Shown here piece after piece: positions 15,005 to 23,898 of a stretch of DNA of 64,000 nt; positions within the stretch are counted from its first letter, which is position 1; each line of letters starts with the position of its first letter. The notes below the pieces were generated by a model. It was given only the letters and a program-made list of their open reading frames with translations, searched no databases and was not told the DNA's origin. This stretch comes from Streptomyces venezuelae. GTDB taxonomy: Bacteria; Actinomycetota; Actinomycetes; Streptomycetales; Streptomycetaceae. Both the position numbers and the translations under genes were made by a program. The stretch spans positions 7,992,501-8,056,500 of the forward strand of contig NZ_CP029194.1 in assembly GCF_008642375.1 (NCBI RefSeq), in the 5' to 3' direction.

Positions 15005-16738
15005 ATGGGGCGTGAGGGCCCGGAGCCCGCGGAGAACAGGCTTCCGCGGCTCAGACTCGACGAGCTGCTCGACGAGGTCCAGGTGCGTATCGACGAGGTG
15101 CGTGGCACCAGGGACCGGCTCAACGGACTGCTCGAAGCCGTCATGTCCGTGGGCCGCGAACTCGACCTGCCGCAGGTGCTGCGCGGCATCGTGGAAGCGG
15201 CGGTGACCCTCGTGGATGCCGAGTACGGAGCCCTGGGCGTCATCGGCGACGACAGCAGGCTCTCCGAATTCCTCCCCATCGGCATCGACGACGAGCTCCG
15301 CGAGCGGATCGGCGCACTGCCGTCCGGACACGGCCTTCTCGGTGAACTGATCCGCAACCCCGAGCCGCTGCGCCTCGCCGAACTGTCCGAGCACCCGGCC
15401 TCGTACGGATTCCCGCCGCACCACCCACCGATGCACTCCTTCCTCGGCGTACCCATCCGGGTCCGCGACGAGGTGTTCGGCAACCTCTACCTCACCGAGA
15501 AGCGCGGAGCGGCGGACTTCGATGCCGAGGACGAGGCCGTCGTGACGACCCTGGCCGTCGCCGCCGGCATCGCGATCGAGAACGCCCGCCTCTACGAGGA
15601 GGGCAGGCTCAGGCAGCGGTGGCTGGCCGCGAACTCCGACCTGACCAGCGCACTCCTGTCCGGCGCGGGGGAGACCCAGGTCCTCGACGGGATGCTGGAG
15701 CAGGCGGTGGACATCACGGACTCCGACATGGGGGTCTTCTACCTGGTGGGTACGGGCGGTGAGCTGCGGGGCTCGCTGGCCTGCGGCGAGGGGGCCGAAG
15801 CCCACCGAGGTGTCGTCCTTCCGAGCAGCGAAGGAACCCTGGTCGAGGCCGCCCTGGCGCAGAAGGGCCTGGTCACGGTCGTCGACGTCGAGAACGAGCC
15901 GCGCATCACGGTGCAGCCCGAACGGTGGAAGGGGTTCGGGCCGGCGGTGGCCGTCACGGTCGGCACCAAGGAGCGACTCACCGGGGTGCTGATCCTGGCG
16001 CGGCGCCACGGGCGACCCCTGTTCACGGTTGCCGAGGTCACCGCTCTTCCCGGATTCGCGGGGCAGGCGGCCCTGGCGCTCGAACTGGCCGACCGCCGTC
16101 GTGACGCCGAGCAGGTGAGCCTTCTGGAGGACCGTGACCGGATCGCCCGAGATCTGCACGACCTGGCGATTCAGCGCCTGTTCGCCACCGGGATGACACT
16201 GCAGAGCGCCCGCCGGTTCGTCGAGCACCCGGAGGCCGTCGACCGTCTGACCCGCGCGATCGACGACCTGGACGCCACCATCAAGATCATCCGATCGACC
16301 ATCTTCGGTCTCCGGGAACACGACGCCCCCGGAGAACCGCAGAGACTCCGAAGTCGTGTCGTCAAAGCGGTCGACTCGGCCGCGTCGACGCTCGGATTCG
16401 CTCCGGCGCTGCGCATGGAGGGCCTGCTCGACACCGACGTACCAGCGGAAGCGGCCCAGGAGGTGCTCGCCGTTCTCGGGGAAGCGCTCACCAATGTGGC
16501 ACGGCACGCCCGGGCCCGAAGGACGGAGGTGTCGGTCGTGGCCGACGAGGGCGTGCTGGCGGTGACGGTGAGCGACGACGGTGTCGGCATACCGCACGGC
16601 GGCAGCCGCAGCGGACTGCGGAACCTGTCCGAACGGGCCGAGCGGCTGGGCGGGACCCTGTCGGTCCGGGCGCGAGCGGAGCCGGGCAGCGGCACCGTCC
16701 TCGAGTGGCGCATCCCGCTTCCGGCGGAGCGGGAGTGA
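15005..16738 (+). CDS. GAF-GAF sensor histidine kinase (DevS/OsdK-like)
   Basis: A 577-aa cytoplasmic kinase. GAF1 spans about residues 45-200 and contains HHPPMHSFLGVPIRVRD, the same surroundings as the haem-carrying GAF of DevS. From memory of the alignment, one of these histidines (near 139) falls close to the DevS haem ligand. GAF2 spans about 215-370. The dimerisation/phosphoacceptor helix is DRDRIARDLHDLAIQRLF with H385 (HisKA_3 class). The ATPase domain has GEALTNVARHA, VSDDGVGIP and SGLRNLSERAERLGG. Predicted input is O2, NO/CO or redox through haem. The ATG at 15005 has GGAGGT four bases upstream. The gene is convergent with its likely partner regulator, with only 5 bp between stops. 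Confidence 0.9.
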   Translation: MGREGPEPAENRLPRLRLDELLDEVQVRIDEVRGTRDRLNGLLEAVMSVGRELDLPQVLRGIVEAAVTLVDAEYGALGVIGDDSRLSEFLPIGIDDELRERIGALPSGHGLLGELIRNPEPLRLAELSEHPASYGFPPHHPPMHSFLGVPIRVRDEVFGNLYLTEKRGAADFDAEDEAVVTTLAVAAGIAIENARLYEEGRLRQRWLAANSDLTSALLSGAGETQVLDGMLEQAVDITDSDMGVFYLVGTGGELRGSLACGEGAEAHRGVVLPSSEGTLVEAALAQKGLVTVVDVENEPRITVQPERWKGFGPAVAVTVGTKERLTGVLILARRHGRPLFTVAEVTALPGFAGQAALALELADRRRDAEQVSLLEDRDRIARDLHDLAIQRLFATGMTLQSARRFVEHPEAVDRLTRAIDDLDATIKIIRSTIFGLREHDAPGEPQRLRSRVVKAVDSAASTLGFAPALRMEGLLDTDVPAEAAQEVLAVLGEALTNVARHARARRTEVSVVADEGVLAVTVSDDGVGIPHGGSRSGLRNLSERAERLGGTLSVRARAEPGSGTVLEWRIPLPAERE

Positions 16739-16743
16739 GCAGC

Positions 16744-17430
16744 CTACGTGGCGTCGGCGTCGTGCTCGTGGACCTGCGCGGCGATGACGGCCGCCTGTAC
16801 GCGGCGCTCCACGCCGAGCTTGCCGAGCAGCCGTGAGATGTGGTTCTTGACGGTCTTCTCGGACAGATAGAGCCGCTTGGCGATCTGCCGGTTGGTGAGC
16901 CCTTCACCGATGAGGTCGAGCACCGACCTCTCTCTGTCGGACAACACCGCGAGCCGCTCGTCCTCCGGTGGCTTCGCCGCCTCGGGGTCGCGCAGCGAGT
17001 GCATCAGCCGGGCGGTGGTGGCCGGGTCGAGCATCGACTGCCCGGTGGCCACGGTCCGTACCGCCGCCACCAGATCCGACCCCTTGATCTGCTTCAGGAC
17101 GTACCCGGACGCCCCCGCCATGATCGCGTCGAGCAGAGCGTCCTCGTCGTCGAACGACGTCAGCATCAGGCACGCCACCTCGGGCATCCGGGACCGCAGC
17201 TCCCGGCACACCGAGATTCCGTCCCCGTCAGGCAGGCGTACGTCGAGGACCGCAACGTCCGGCCGAAGCGCGGGGCCTCTGGCCAGAGCCTGCTCCGCCG
17301 TCGCCGCCTCGCCGACCACTTCCATGTCGGGCTCGTCGTCGATCAGGTCACGAAGGCCCCGGCGGACGACCTCGTGGTCGTCGACGAGGAGGACCCGCGT
17401 GGGTGTGGCGGTCGTCGGCATCTCGGACAT
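16744..17430 (-). CDS. NarL/FixJ-type response regulator (DevR/OsdR-like)
   Basis: A 228-aa two-domain regulator. The receiver domain has the acidic pair D17/D18, phosphoacceptor D63 (VLDVRLPDGDG), LTSF with the switch Ser/Thr, and the conserved lysine in YVLKQIKG. The C-terminal LuxR-type HTH reads LSDRERSVLDLIGEGLTNRQIAKRL followed by LSEKTVKNHISRLLGKL. The receiver stretch ending in YVLKQIKG and the helix SEKTVKNHIS are close to DevR. Start 17430 (MSEMPTT) has AGGGA seven bases upstream. Predicted to control the surrounding genes through GGGNC-N4-GNCCC boxes. A small palindrome, GGGT-TCGT-ACCC at 17450-17461, lies just before the gene. It follows the CBS-BON gene (51 bp) on the same strand. 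Confidence 0.93.
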   Translation of the reverse strand: MSEMPTTATPTRVLLVDDHEVVRRGLRDLIDDEPDMEVVGEAATAEQALARGPALRPDVAVLDVRLPDGDGISVCRELRSRMPEVACLMLTSFDDEDALLDAIMAGASGYVLKQIKGSDLVAAVRTVATGQSMLDPATTARLMHSLRDPEAAKPPEDERLAVLSDRERSVLDLIGEGLTNRQIAKRLYLSEKTVKNHISRLLGKLGVERRVQAAVIAAQVHEHDADAT

Positions 17431-17481
17431 GGTGATCCCTGCGGTCGGTGGGTTCGTACCCGCCCCCACAAGGATTGTCCG

Positions 17482-18120
17482 TCATACGGCGTCTTCCTGG
17501 GCACCGAGCTCCACCCGGACGTCGACGACTCCCTCCACCGCCCGCACGGCGCTGGCAAGCAGTGGCACCAGCGACCGGTCGGGGAGCCCTCCACGAAGGG
17601 TGGCCACGCCTTCCCGTACGGAGACCTCCAGCCCTGCCGGGGCTGCCGACTCGCCGAGGATGGAACGGCGGATCTCTTCCTCGATCTCGTCGTCGGTACG
17701 GAGGAACACCTTGAGCAGGTCGCTCCGGCTGACGACCCCCTCCAGCAGCCCGATGCCGTTGACCACCGGCAGCCGCTTCACCCGCCGGGTGGCCATGATC
17801 CGTGCCGCCTCGGCGAGCGTGGCGTCCGCGTGGACGGTCACGGCCGGGCTCGACATGAGCTCACCGGCCCGCAGGGCGCCGGCCTTGGCCGCCTCGGCGA
17901 ATTCATCCGGGCGGGGCTCATCGAGCCGGAACTCCTCCTTCGCCAGAAGATCCGCCTCCGACACGACTCCGACGACACGTCCCTCTCCCTCGAGGACAGG
18001 AAGGGCACTCACCTTCCACTGGTCCAAGAGCGCGACGATCTCCTTGTAGGGCGCGTCACGGCCGATCGCGACGGCGGTGTGGGTCATGACGTCACTGACG
18101 GTGTAGCGCGAGGCAGGCAT
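17482..18120 (-). CDS. CBS-pair plus BON-domain protein
   Basis: A 212-aa protein, the closest relative in this window to the one at 2689-3342 (shared KEIVALLDQWKVSALPV-like first repeat, VVGVVSEADLLAKEEF, and VSRSDLLKVFLR). CBS repeats occupy about residues 6-140. The BON domain has VSVREGVATLRGGLPD and VEGVVDVRVEL. The ATG at 18120 has GGAGAA six bases upstream. It sits between the cNMP-binding gene (27 bp upstream) and the response regulator (51 bp downstream), all on the minus strand, so sensor-type proteins and the regulator probably share a transcript. Confidence 0.88.
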   Translation of the reverse strand: MPASRYTVSDVMTHTAVAIGRDAPYKEIVALLDQWKVSALPVLEGEGRVVGVVSEADLLAKEEFRLDEPRPDEFAEAAKAGALRAGELMSSPAVTVHADATLAEAARIMATRRVKRLPVVNGIGLLEGVVSRSDLLKVFLRTDDEIEEEIRRSILGESAAPAGLEVSVREGVATLRGGLPDRSLVPLLASAVRAVEGVVDVRVELGAQEDAV

Positions 18121-18147
18121 GACGTTCTCCGGGAGGTGGACGAGGGT

Positions 18148-18606
18148 CTACAGGCCGCTGCCGTGCGGGGCGTACAGATCGAGCAGTCGCACTCGGGCGG
18201 CGACGAGGCGACGAGCAAGTGTCTGCCCGACGAAATGCCCGAGGGCGGAGCCGAGAGCAGGGTCGGCGTCCATCATCATGCGCACGGTCAGTGCATCGAA
18301 CTCGTACGCCCGCACACGCGTCATGGCCTCTGCACCGAAGTGCCAGCGATACGGGGCGAACAGCCACGACCATCCGAGCAGCTCACCCGCATTCACGGTG
18401 TCGATCACTGCCGGCGGTGTGCCAGGCACGGCGAAGTCCAAGGTGACCGTGCCCGTCCGAAGGATCCAGAAGCGTTGGGCGGGAGCGCCCTCCTCGAACA
18501 TCCGGGTGCCTTCAGGGAGGTCCACCGGGCGGCCGCATGCCATGAGCCGGTCACGTTGGTCGGCGGACAGAGCTGCCGTGAGCCGAGGGGAAGCAAGAGA
18601 GCTCAT
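18148..18606 (-). CDS. Stand-alone cyclic-nucleotide-binding-domain protein
   Basis: A 152-aa protein made of a single cNMP-binding (Crp N-terminal) domain: RLMACGRPVDLPEGTRMFEEGAPAQRFWIL, then TVTLDF, and NAGELLGWSWLFAPYRW. It continues with the helix FDALTVRMMMDADPALG and ends HFVGQTLARRLVAARVRLLDLYAP. The DNA-binding HTH of Crp/Fnr proteins is absent, so it is not a transcription factor by itself; it may sense a nucleotide or redox ligand and act on a partner. The phosphate-binding cassette is atypical (GELLGWSWL, without the usual Arg). The start 18606 has GGAGG six bases upstream. It opens the minus-strand run of CBS-BON and response regulator genes, behind a candidate regulator box. Confidence 0.85.
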   Translation of the reverse strand: MSSLASPRLTAALSADQRDRLMACGRPVDLPEGTRMFEEGAPAQRFWILRTGTVTLDFAVPGTPPAVIDTVNAGELLGWSWLFAPYRWHFGAEAMTRVRAYEFDALTVRMMMDADPALGSALGHFVGQTLARRLVAARVRLLDLYAPHGSGL

Positions 18607-18665
18607 CGCGTACCTCCTCATCGGTGTCCGCGTCCAGTTTCTGCTCCACTTCACGGGGAGAGGGA

Positions 18666-18679
18666 GGGCCGGATGGCCC
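18666..18679. promoter_or_regulatory. DevR/OsdR-type box candidate (GGGCC-GGAT-GGCCC)
   Basis: The third GGGNC-N4-GNCCC palindrome of the island, 60-73 bp upstream of the cNMP-binding gene that heads the response regulator transcript. The location is where an activator of NarL type would bind, and it would make the regulator autoregulatory. Same caveat of chance occurrence as for the other two. Confidence 0.42.
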
Positions 18680-19043
18680 CCTCTTCGTACCTCTCGGTCG
18701 TCCGCTGACCGGTTGGTCGGCATGGGCGAGAGGAGGCACCCGTGCCTGGGCCGCCGCCACGCCTGCGCGCGGGCACGGATTCCCCCATCACTGCGCCGGG
18801 GCGCGCTGATCCGAGGGCACGGCAGTCACGGTGGATCAGGCCGTACTGCATCACGCCAGGCCCTCTGGCTCAGCCTGCCGGGCGGGAGGTCGCCCGTTCG
18901 GTGAGCTGTGCCAGATCGGCGGTCGCCCCGGCGGAGCTCCGGCTCGCTGCCGGTCCTTTCGAAAGCGCGACGGCTTCGCGGAAGGCGGCGGCCTCCGCTG
19001 AGCGCGCGAGCGCCCTCGTGGTCGTGGGCGATGTCGCCAGGGG
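18680..19043. other. Intergenic stretch without a supported gene
   Basis: With the bases from 18607 this makes a 437-bp non-coding gap. Several frames are open on both strands, as usual at this GC content, but none has a credible ribosome site, start or family motif. It must hold the promoter of the cNMP-binding gene (reading left) and the 3' end of the unknown gene at 19044 (reading left into the gap). I see no strong hairpin. Confidence 0.5.
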
Positions 19044-19562
19044 TCACGGGAAGTACAGCGAGGCCTTCTCCAGGACGTGGCCCGTGAACAGGCCGCCCAC
19101 GACGACGCGGCCCCGGTACATCGTGGTCCGCGTGGCGGCCGGGGCGGTCTCGATCGTCAGGGGGCGGCTGATCAGCGTCGTGCCGAGGATCCGGGCGTCC
19201 TGGGCGGCCCACCGGGCCGCTTCGGGTCGGACGCGCGTGCTCACCAGGGCGGGGAGCACCATGGCCGCGTTGCGGGCGCCGGACATGCCGCTGCGCAGGC
19301 CCTTGGCGTAGCGCATGGCCCACGCGGTGAACTCGCCCAGGGTGGCGACATCGACCTCGGGGACGGCGGCGGCGAAGACGAAGAGCTCGACCTTCGTGCC
19401 GAACCAGCGGACCTTGCGGTCGGCGCGGCTGCCGGCGACCACCCGGCGGTCGTCCCAAGGGGACGAGGTCACCGTGCAGCCGTCGGCCGTCAGCCGTCCG
19501 TGGAGCGCTTCGAGGTACGCGGCCGCCGCGTCGGCGGTCGGTTCGGTCGCATGCGGGTTCAT
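19044..19562 (-). CDS. Conserved-looking protein of unknown function
   Basis: A 172-aa soluble protein that I do not recognise. The N-terminal third is alpha-helical and acidic (TADAAAAYLEALHGRL). A mixed region follows with VRWFGTKVELFVFAAAVPEVD, and a C-terminal part rich in beta-branched residues ends HVLEKASLYFP. There is no signal peptide, membrane segment or cofactor motif. The start 19562 is well supported: GGAGG lies eight bases upstream and the protein begins MNPHATEPTADAA. It is divergent from the small membrane protein gene (116 bp). Its codon use is like that of its neighbours, so it is probably real. Confidence 0.7.
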   Translation of the reverse strand: MNPHATEPTADAAAAYLEALHGRLTADGCTVTSSPWDDRRVVAGSRADRKVRWFGTKVELFVFAAAVPEVDVATLGEFTAWAMRYAKGLRSGMSGARNAAMVLPALVSTRVRPEAARWAAQDARILGTTLISRPLTIETAPAATRTTMYRGRVVVGGLFTGHVLEKASLYFP

Positions 19563-19678
19563 GCGTGAATCCTCCAACACCCTTGACCGGTAAGGGAAGA
19601 GGGGCACGGCCCGGCCACGAGAGCGCATCGTCCGGGCCTGCCGCCGGCGTCGTGGGCGGGCCGCGCTACCTTTGGCGG

Positions 19679-20131
19679 ATGCAGCCACAGCCGCCGTACC
19701 CCCCTCCCGTTCCCGCACCTGCCCCGACGTCCCCCGGGCAGCCCGGCAGCCGCACCAAGGCCGTGCTGCTGTCCCTCGTGGGTGGCCTCGTGCTCGGCGC
19801 CGCGGCGATGGGTGCCGTATGGGCGCTGAGCGCCGACGGAGCTTCCGTCGACGGGACTTCGGCGGTGTCCGACGCGCGGGCCGCCTGCCGGGCGCTCGAC
19901 GGATTCGACGAGGACCGGTACGTGGAGAAGGGGGCCGCGGGCGAGATCGCCGTCAACCGTTACGCGGCGGCCGGGACGCTCTCGGCCTCCGCCGCGGCGG
20001 GCGACGCGAAGTACAAGCCGCTCGCCCAGACCATCCGCCGCTCACAGGATCGCCACTCCCGGATGTTCGAGTTCGACGCCACGGCGAAGAAGGACCTGAA
20101 CCAGGCCCGCACGATGTGCGAGAAGCTGTAG
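19679..20131 (+). CDS. Small Pro-rich membrane-anchored protein
   Basis: A 150-aa protein. Residues 1-25 are rich in Pro and Gln (MQPQPPYPPPVPAPAP), then one hydrophobic segment of about 23 residues (AVLLSLVGGLVLGAAAMGAVWAL). About 100 extracellular residues follow with two cysteines (AACRAL and ARTMCEKL) that could form a disulfide. This topology is common in Streptomyces surface proteins of unknown role. The ATG at 19679 is preceded by TACCTT 12 bases upstream and no Shine-Dalgarno, which suggests a leaderless transcript. No catalytic motif is visible. Confidence 0.75.
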   Translation: MQPQPPYPPPVPAPAPTSPGQPGSRTKAVLLSLVGGLVLGAAAMGAVWALSADGASVDGTSAVSDARAACRALDGFDEDRYVEKGAAGEIAVNRYAAAGTLSASAAAGDAKYKPLAQTIRRSQDRHSRMFEFDATAKKDLNQARTMCEKL

Positions 20132-20139
20132 GGCTGAGT

Positions 20140-20171
20140 CCACGGCTCCACGGCCCCACGGCTTCACGGGT
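20140..20171. repeat. Four tandem 8-bp units
   Basis: Units CCACGGCT, CCACGGCC, CCACGGCT and TCACGGGT follow one another just after the stop of the small membrane protein gene and end 3 bp before the convergent SDR gene. This is a minor slippage repeat in a gene-end gap; it may vary between strains. Confidence 0.6.
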
Positions 20172-20173
20172 CC

Positions 20174-20941
20174 TCAACTCCTCAGGTGCGAAGCTCCGTT
20201 GAGGTCGAGGATCGTGCCCGAGGACCACTCCGCCGCGGGGGAGGCGAGCCACAGCACCGCCGCCGCGATCTCCTCGGCCGAGCCCACCCGGCCGAACGGG
20301 CTCTGCGCCCGGATCGCGTCGCCCTCGGGCCCCTCCACGCGCGGAGCGACCCGCTCCGTCGCGAAGAACCCGGGGGCGACCGAGGCGACGGCGATCCCGT
20401 GCGGGGCGAGCGAGACCGCGAGCGACTGGCCCAGGGCGTGCACGGCGGCCTTCGTCGCCCCGTACGCCGGGTGGTCCGGCTCGCCCCGGAAGGCGCCGCG
20501 GGAGCCGATGTTCACGATCCGGCCGCCCCCGCCCTGACCGATCATCCGGCGCGCCGCGAGATGGCTCAGATTGGCCGTGGCGAGCAGGTTCACGGCCACG
20601 TGCTGCTGCCAGACCGCCACCCACTCCTCGTACGGGGTCTCCGCGAGCGGGTGCCGGATGTTCACCGCCGCGTTGTTCACCAGCACGTCGATCCCGCCCA
20701 GTGCCTCCGCCGCCGCGTCCACCACGGCCACCGCCCCCGCCGGGTCCGCGAGGTCGCCCCCGACCAGGGCGTGACCGTCGCCGGCCAGGGAGGCGAGGGT
20801 CGAACGGGCCTCCTCCTCGCGCGAGCCGAAGTGGACGGCCACGCGGTCGCCGTTGGCCGCGAACGCCCGGGCCACCGCGCGGCCGAGCCCCCGTGACGCG
20901 CCGCTGACGAGCACGCGCCGACCGGATGCGGGTACGTTCAT
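20174..20941 (-). CDS. SDR-family oxidoreductase (FabG-like)
   Basis: A 255-aa classical short-chain dehydrogenase. It has the nucleotide motif SGASRGLGRAVA (TGxxxGxG type), NNAAV, IVNIGSRGAF with the catalytic Ser, and YGATKAAV with catalytic Tyr and Lys. The C-terminus SSGTILDLNGASHLRS is close to 3-oxoacyl-reductase relatives. The residue after beta-2 (FGSREEEAR) suggests NADP(H), as it has Ser-Arg where NAD enzymes have Asp. The substrate is unknown. It is divergent from the Clp-type gene, with a long palindrome and a short tandem repeat in the 229-bp gap. Confidence 0.88.
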   Translation of the reverse strand: MNVPASGRRVLVSGASRGLGRAVARAFAANGDRVAVHFGSREEEARSTLASLAGDGHALVGGDLADPAGAVAVVDAAAEALGGIDVLVNNAAVNIRHPLAETPYEEWVAVWQQHVAVNLLATANLSHLAARRMIGQGGGGRIVNIGSRGAFRGEPDHPAYGATKAAVHALGQSLAVSLAPHGIAVASVAPGFFATERVAPRVEGPEGDAIRAQSPFGRVGSAEEIAAAVLWLASPAAEWSSGTILDLNGASHLRS

Positions 20942-20972
20942 GGCAGGTGTCTCCCTGTGGTCGGAGCGAGTT

Positions 20973-21010
20973 CGGGGCAGGCGGGGGCAGGCGGGGGCAG
21001 GCGGGGGCAG
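20973..21010. repeat. Tandem 10-bp repeat (GCGGGGGCAG)
   Basis: Three exact copies of GCGGGGGCAG preceded by a partial copy (CGGGGCAG), 32-69 bp upstream of the SDR start. On the SDR-coding strand this is a C-rich CTGCCCCCGC array in the leader or promoter region. Copy number may vary. Confidence 0.75.
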
Positions 21011-21050
21011 GCGCTGTGCGGGTGATCCACACGCGGTGACGATACGTCCC

Positions 21051-21080
21051 CCTCCACCCGTCCGGCCGAACGGGTGGAGG
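21051..21080. promoter_or_regulatory. 30-bp nearly perfect palindrome (operator candidate)
   Basis: The outer arms CCTCCACCCG and CGGGTGGAGG are perfectly complementary. The 10 bases between them (TCCGGCCGAA) are also self-complementary apart from one pair, so 28 of 30 positions are symmetric. It lies between the divergent SDR (start 20941) and Clp-type (start 21171) genes, about 91 bp from the latter, where a terminator is not needed. A dimeric repressor controlling both genes is the simplest reading. It does not resemble the HspR site (CTTGAGT-N7-ACTCAAG) or CIRCE. Confidence 0.6.
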
Positions 21081-21170
21081 CCCGCCCACGGCCGCGCTCC
21101 GATTGCGGACGCATGGGCATCGGGTTTGTGTGTGAACGAGGACCCTCCCCTTGCACATCAGGAGCTCGGC

Positions 21171-23732
<2,562 letters not shown>

Positions 23733-23838
23733 AGGTGGCCGTGGACGAGGCCGACGGGAGGCCGTGTGGACGCCGTCGTCCCGGCGCGGCGAAATACTCG
23801 CTGGCGGGTCGTCGTCGCGCAGGCCTACGATCATTGCG

Positions 23839-23898
23839 ATGACGACGAATCACTCCCTTCACAGATTGGGGGACCCGTCCGCGCAAGGTGAGTGCTGA
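23839..23898 (+). CDS. Possible 19-codon leader ORF, leaderless
   Basis: An ATG at 23839 opens MTTNHSLHRLGDPSAQGEC and stops at a TGA that overlaps the ATG of the next gene (TGATG). A TACGAT hexamer (23826-23831) lies 7 bp before this ATG, ideal for transcription to begin at or next to the A of the ATG. The codons are less GC-biased than neighbouring genes (AAT, CTT, AGA, TTG), so it may be a coupling device or simply 5' leader. No known leader-peptide motif is visible. Confidence 0.35.
   Translation: MTTNHSLHRLGDPSAQGEC

Noticed and set aside
18742..19458. Long open frames on both strands across 18.7-19.5 kb as an extra gene
   Set aside because: They overlap the better supported gene at 19044-19562 in antisense or another frame, have Arg/Pro/Ala-rich shadow composition, and lack ribosome sites and family motifs.
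20973..21010. The repeated 10-mer as a CRISPR or origin-type iteron array
   Set aside because: The units are contiguous without spacers and too few; no replication or cas genes are near.
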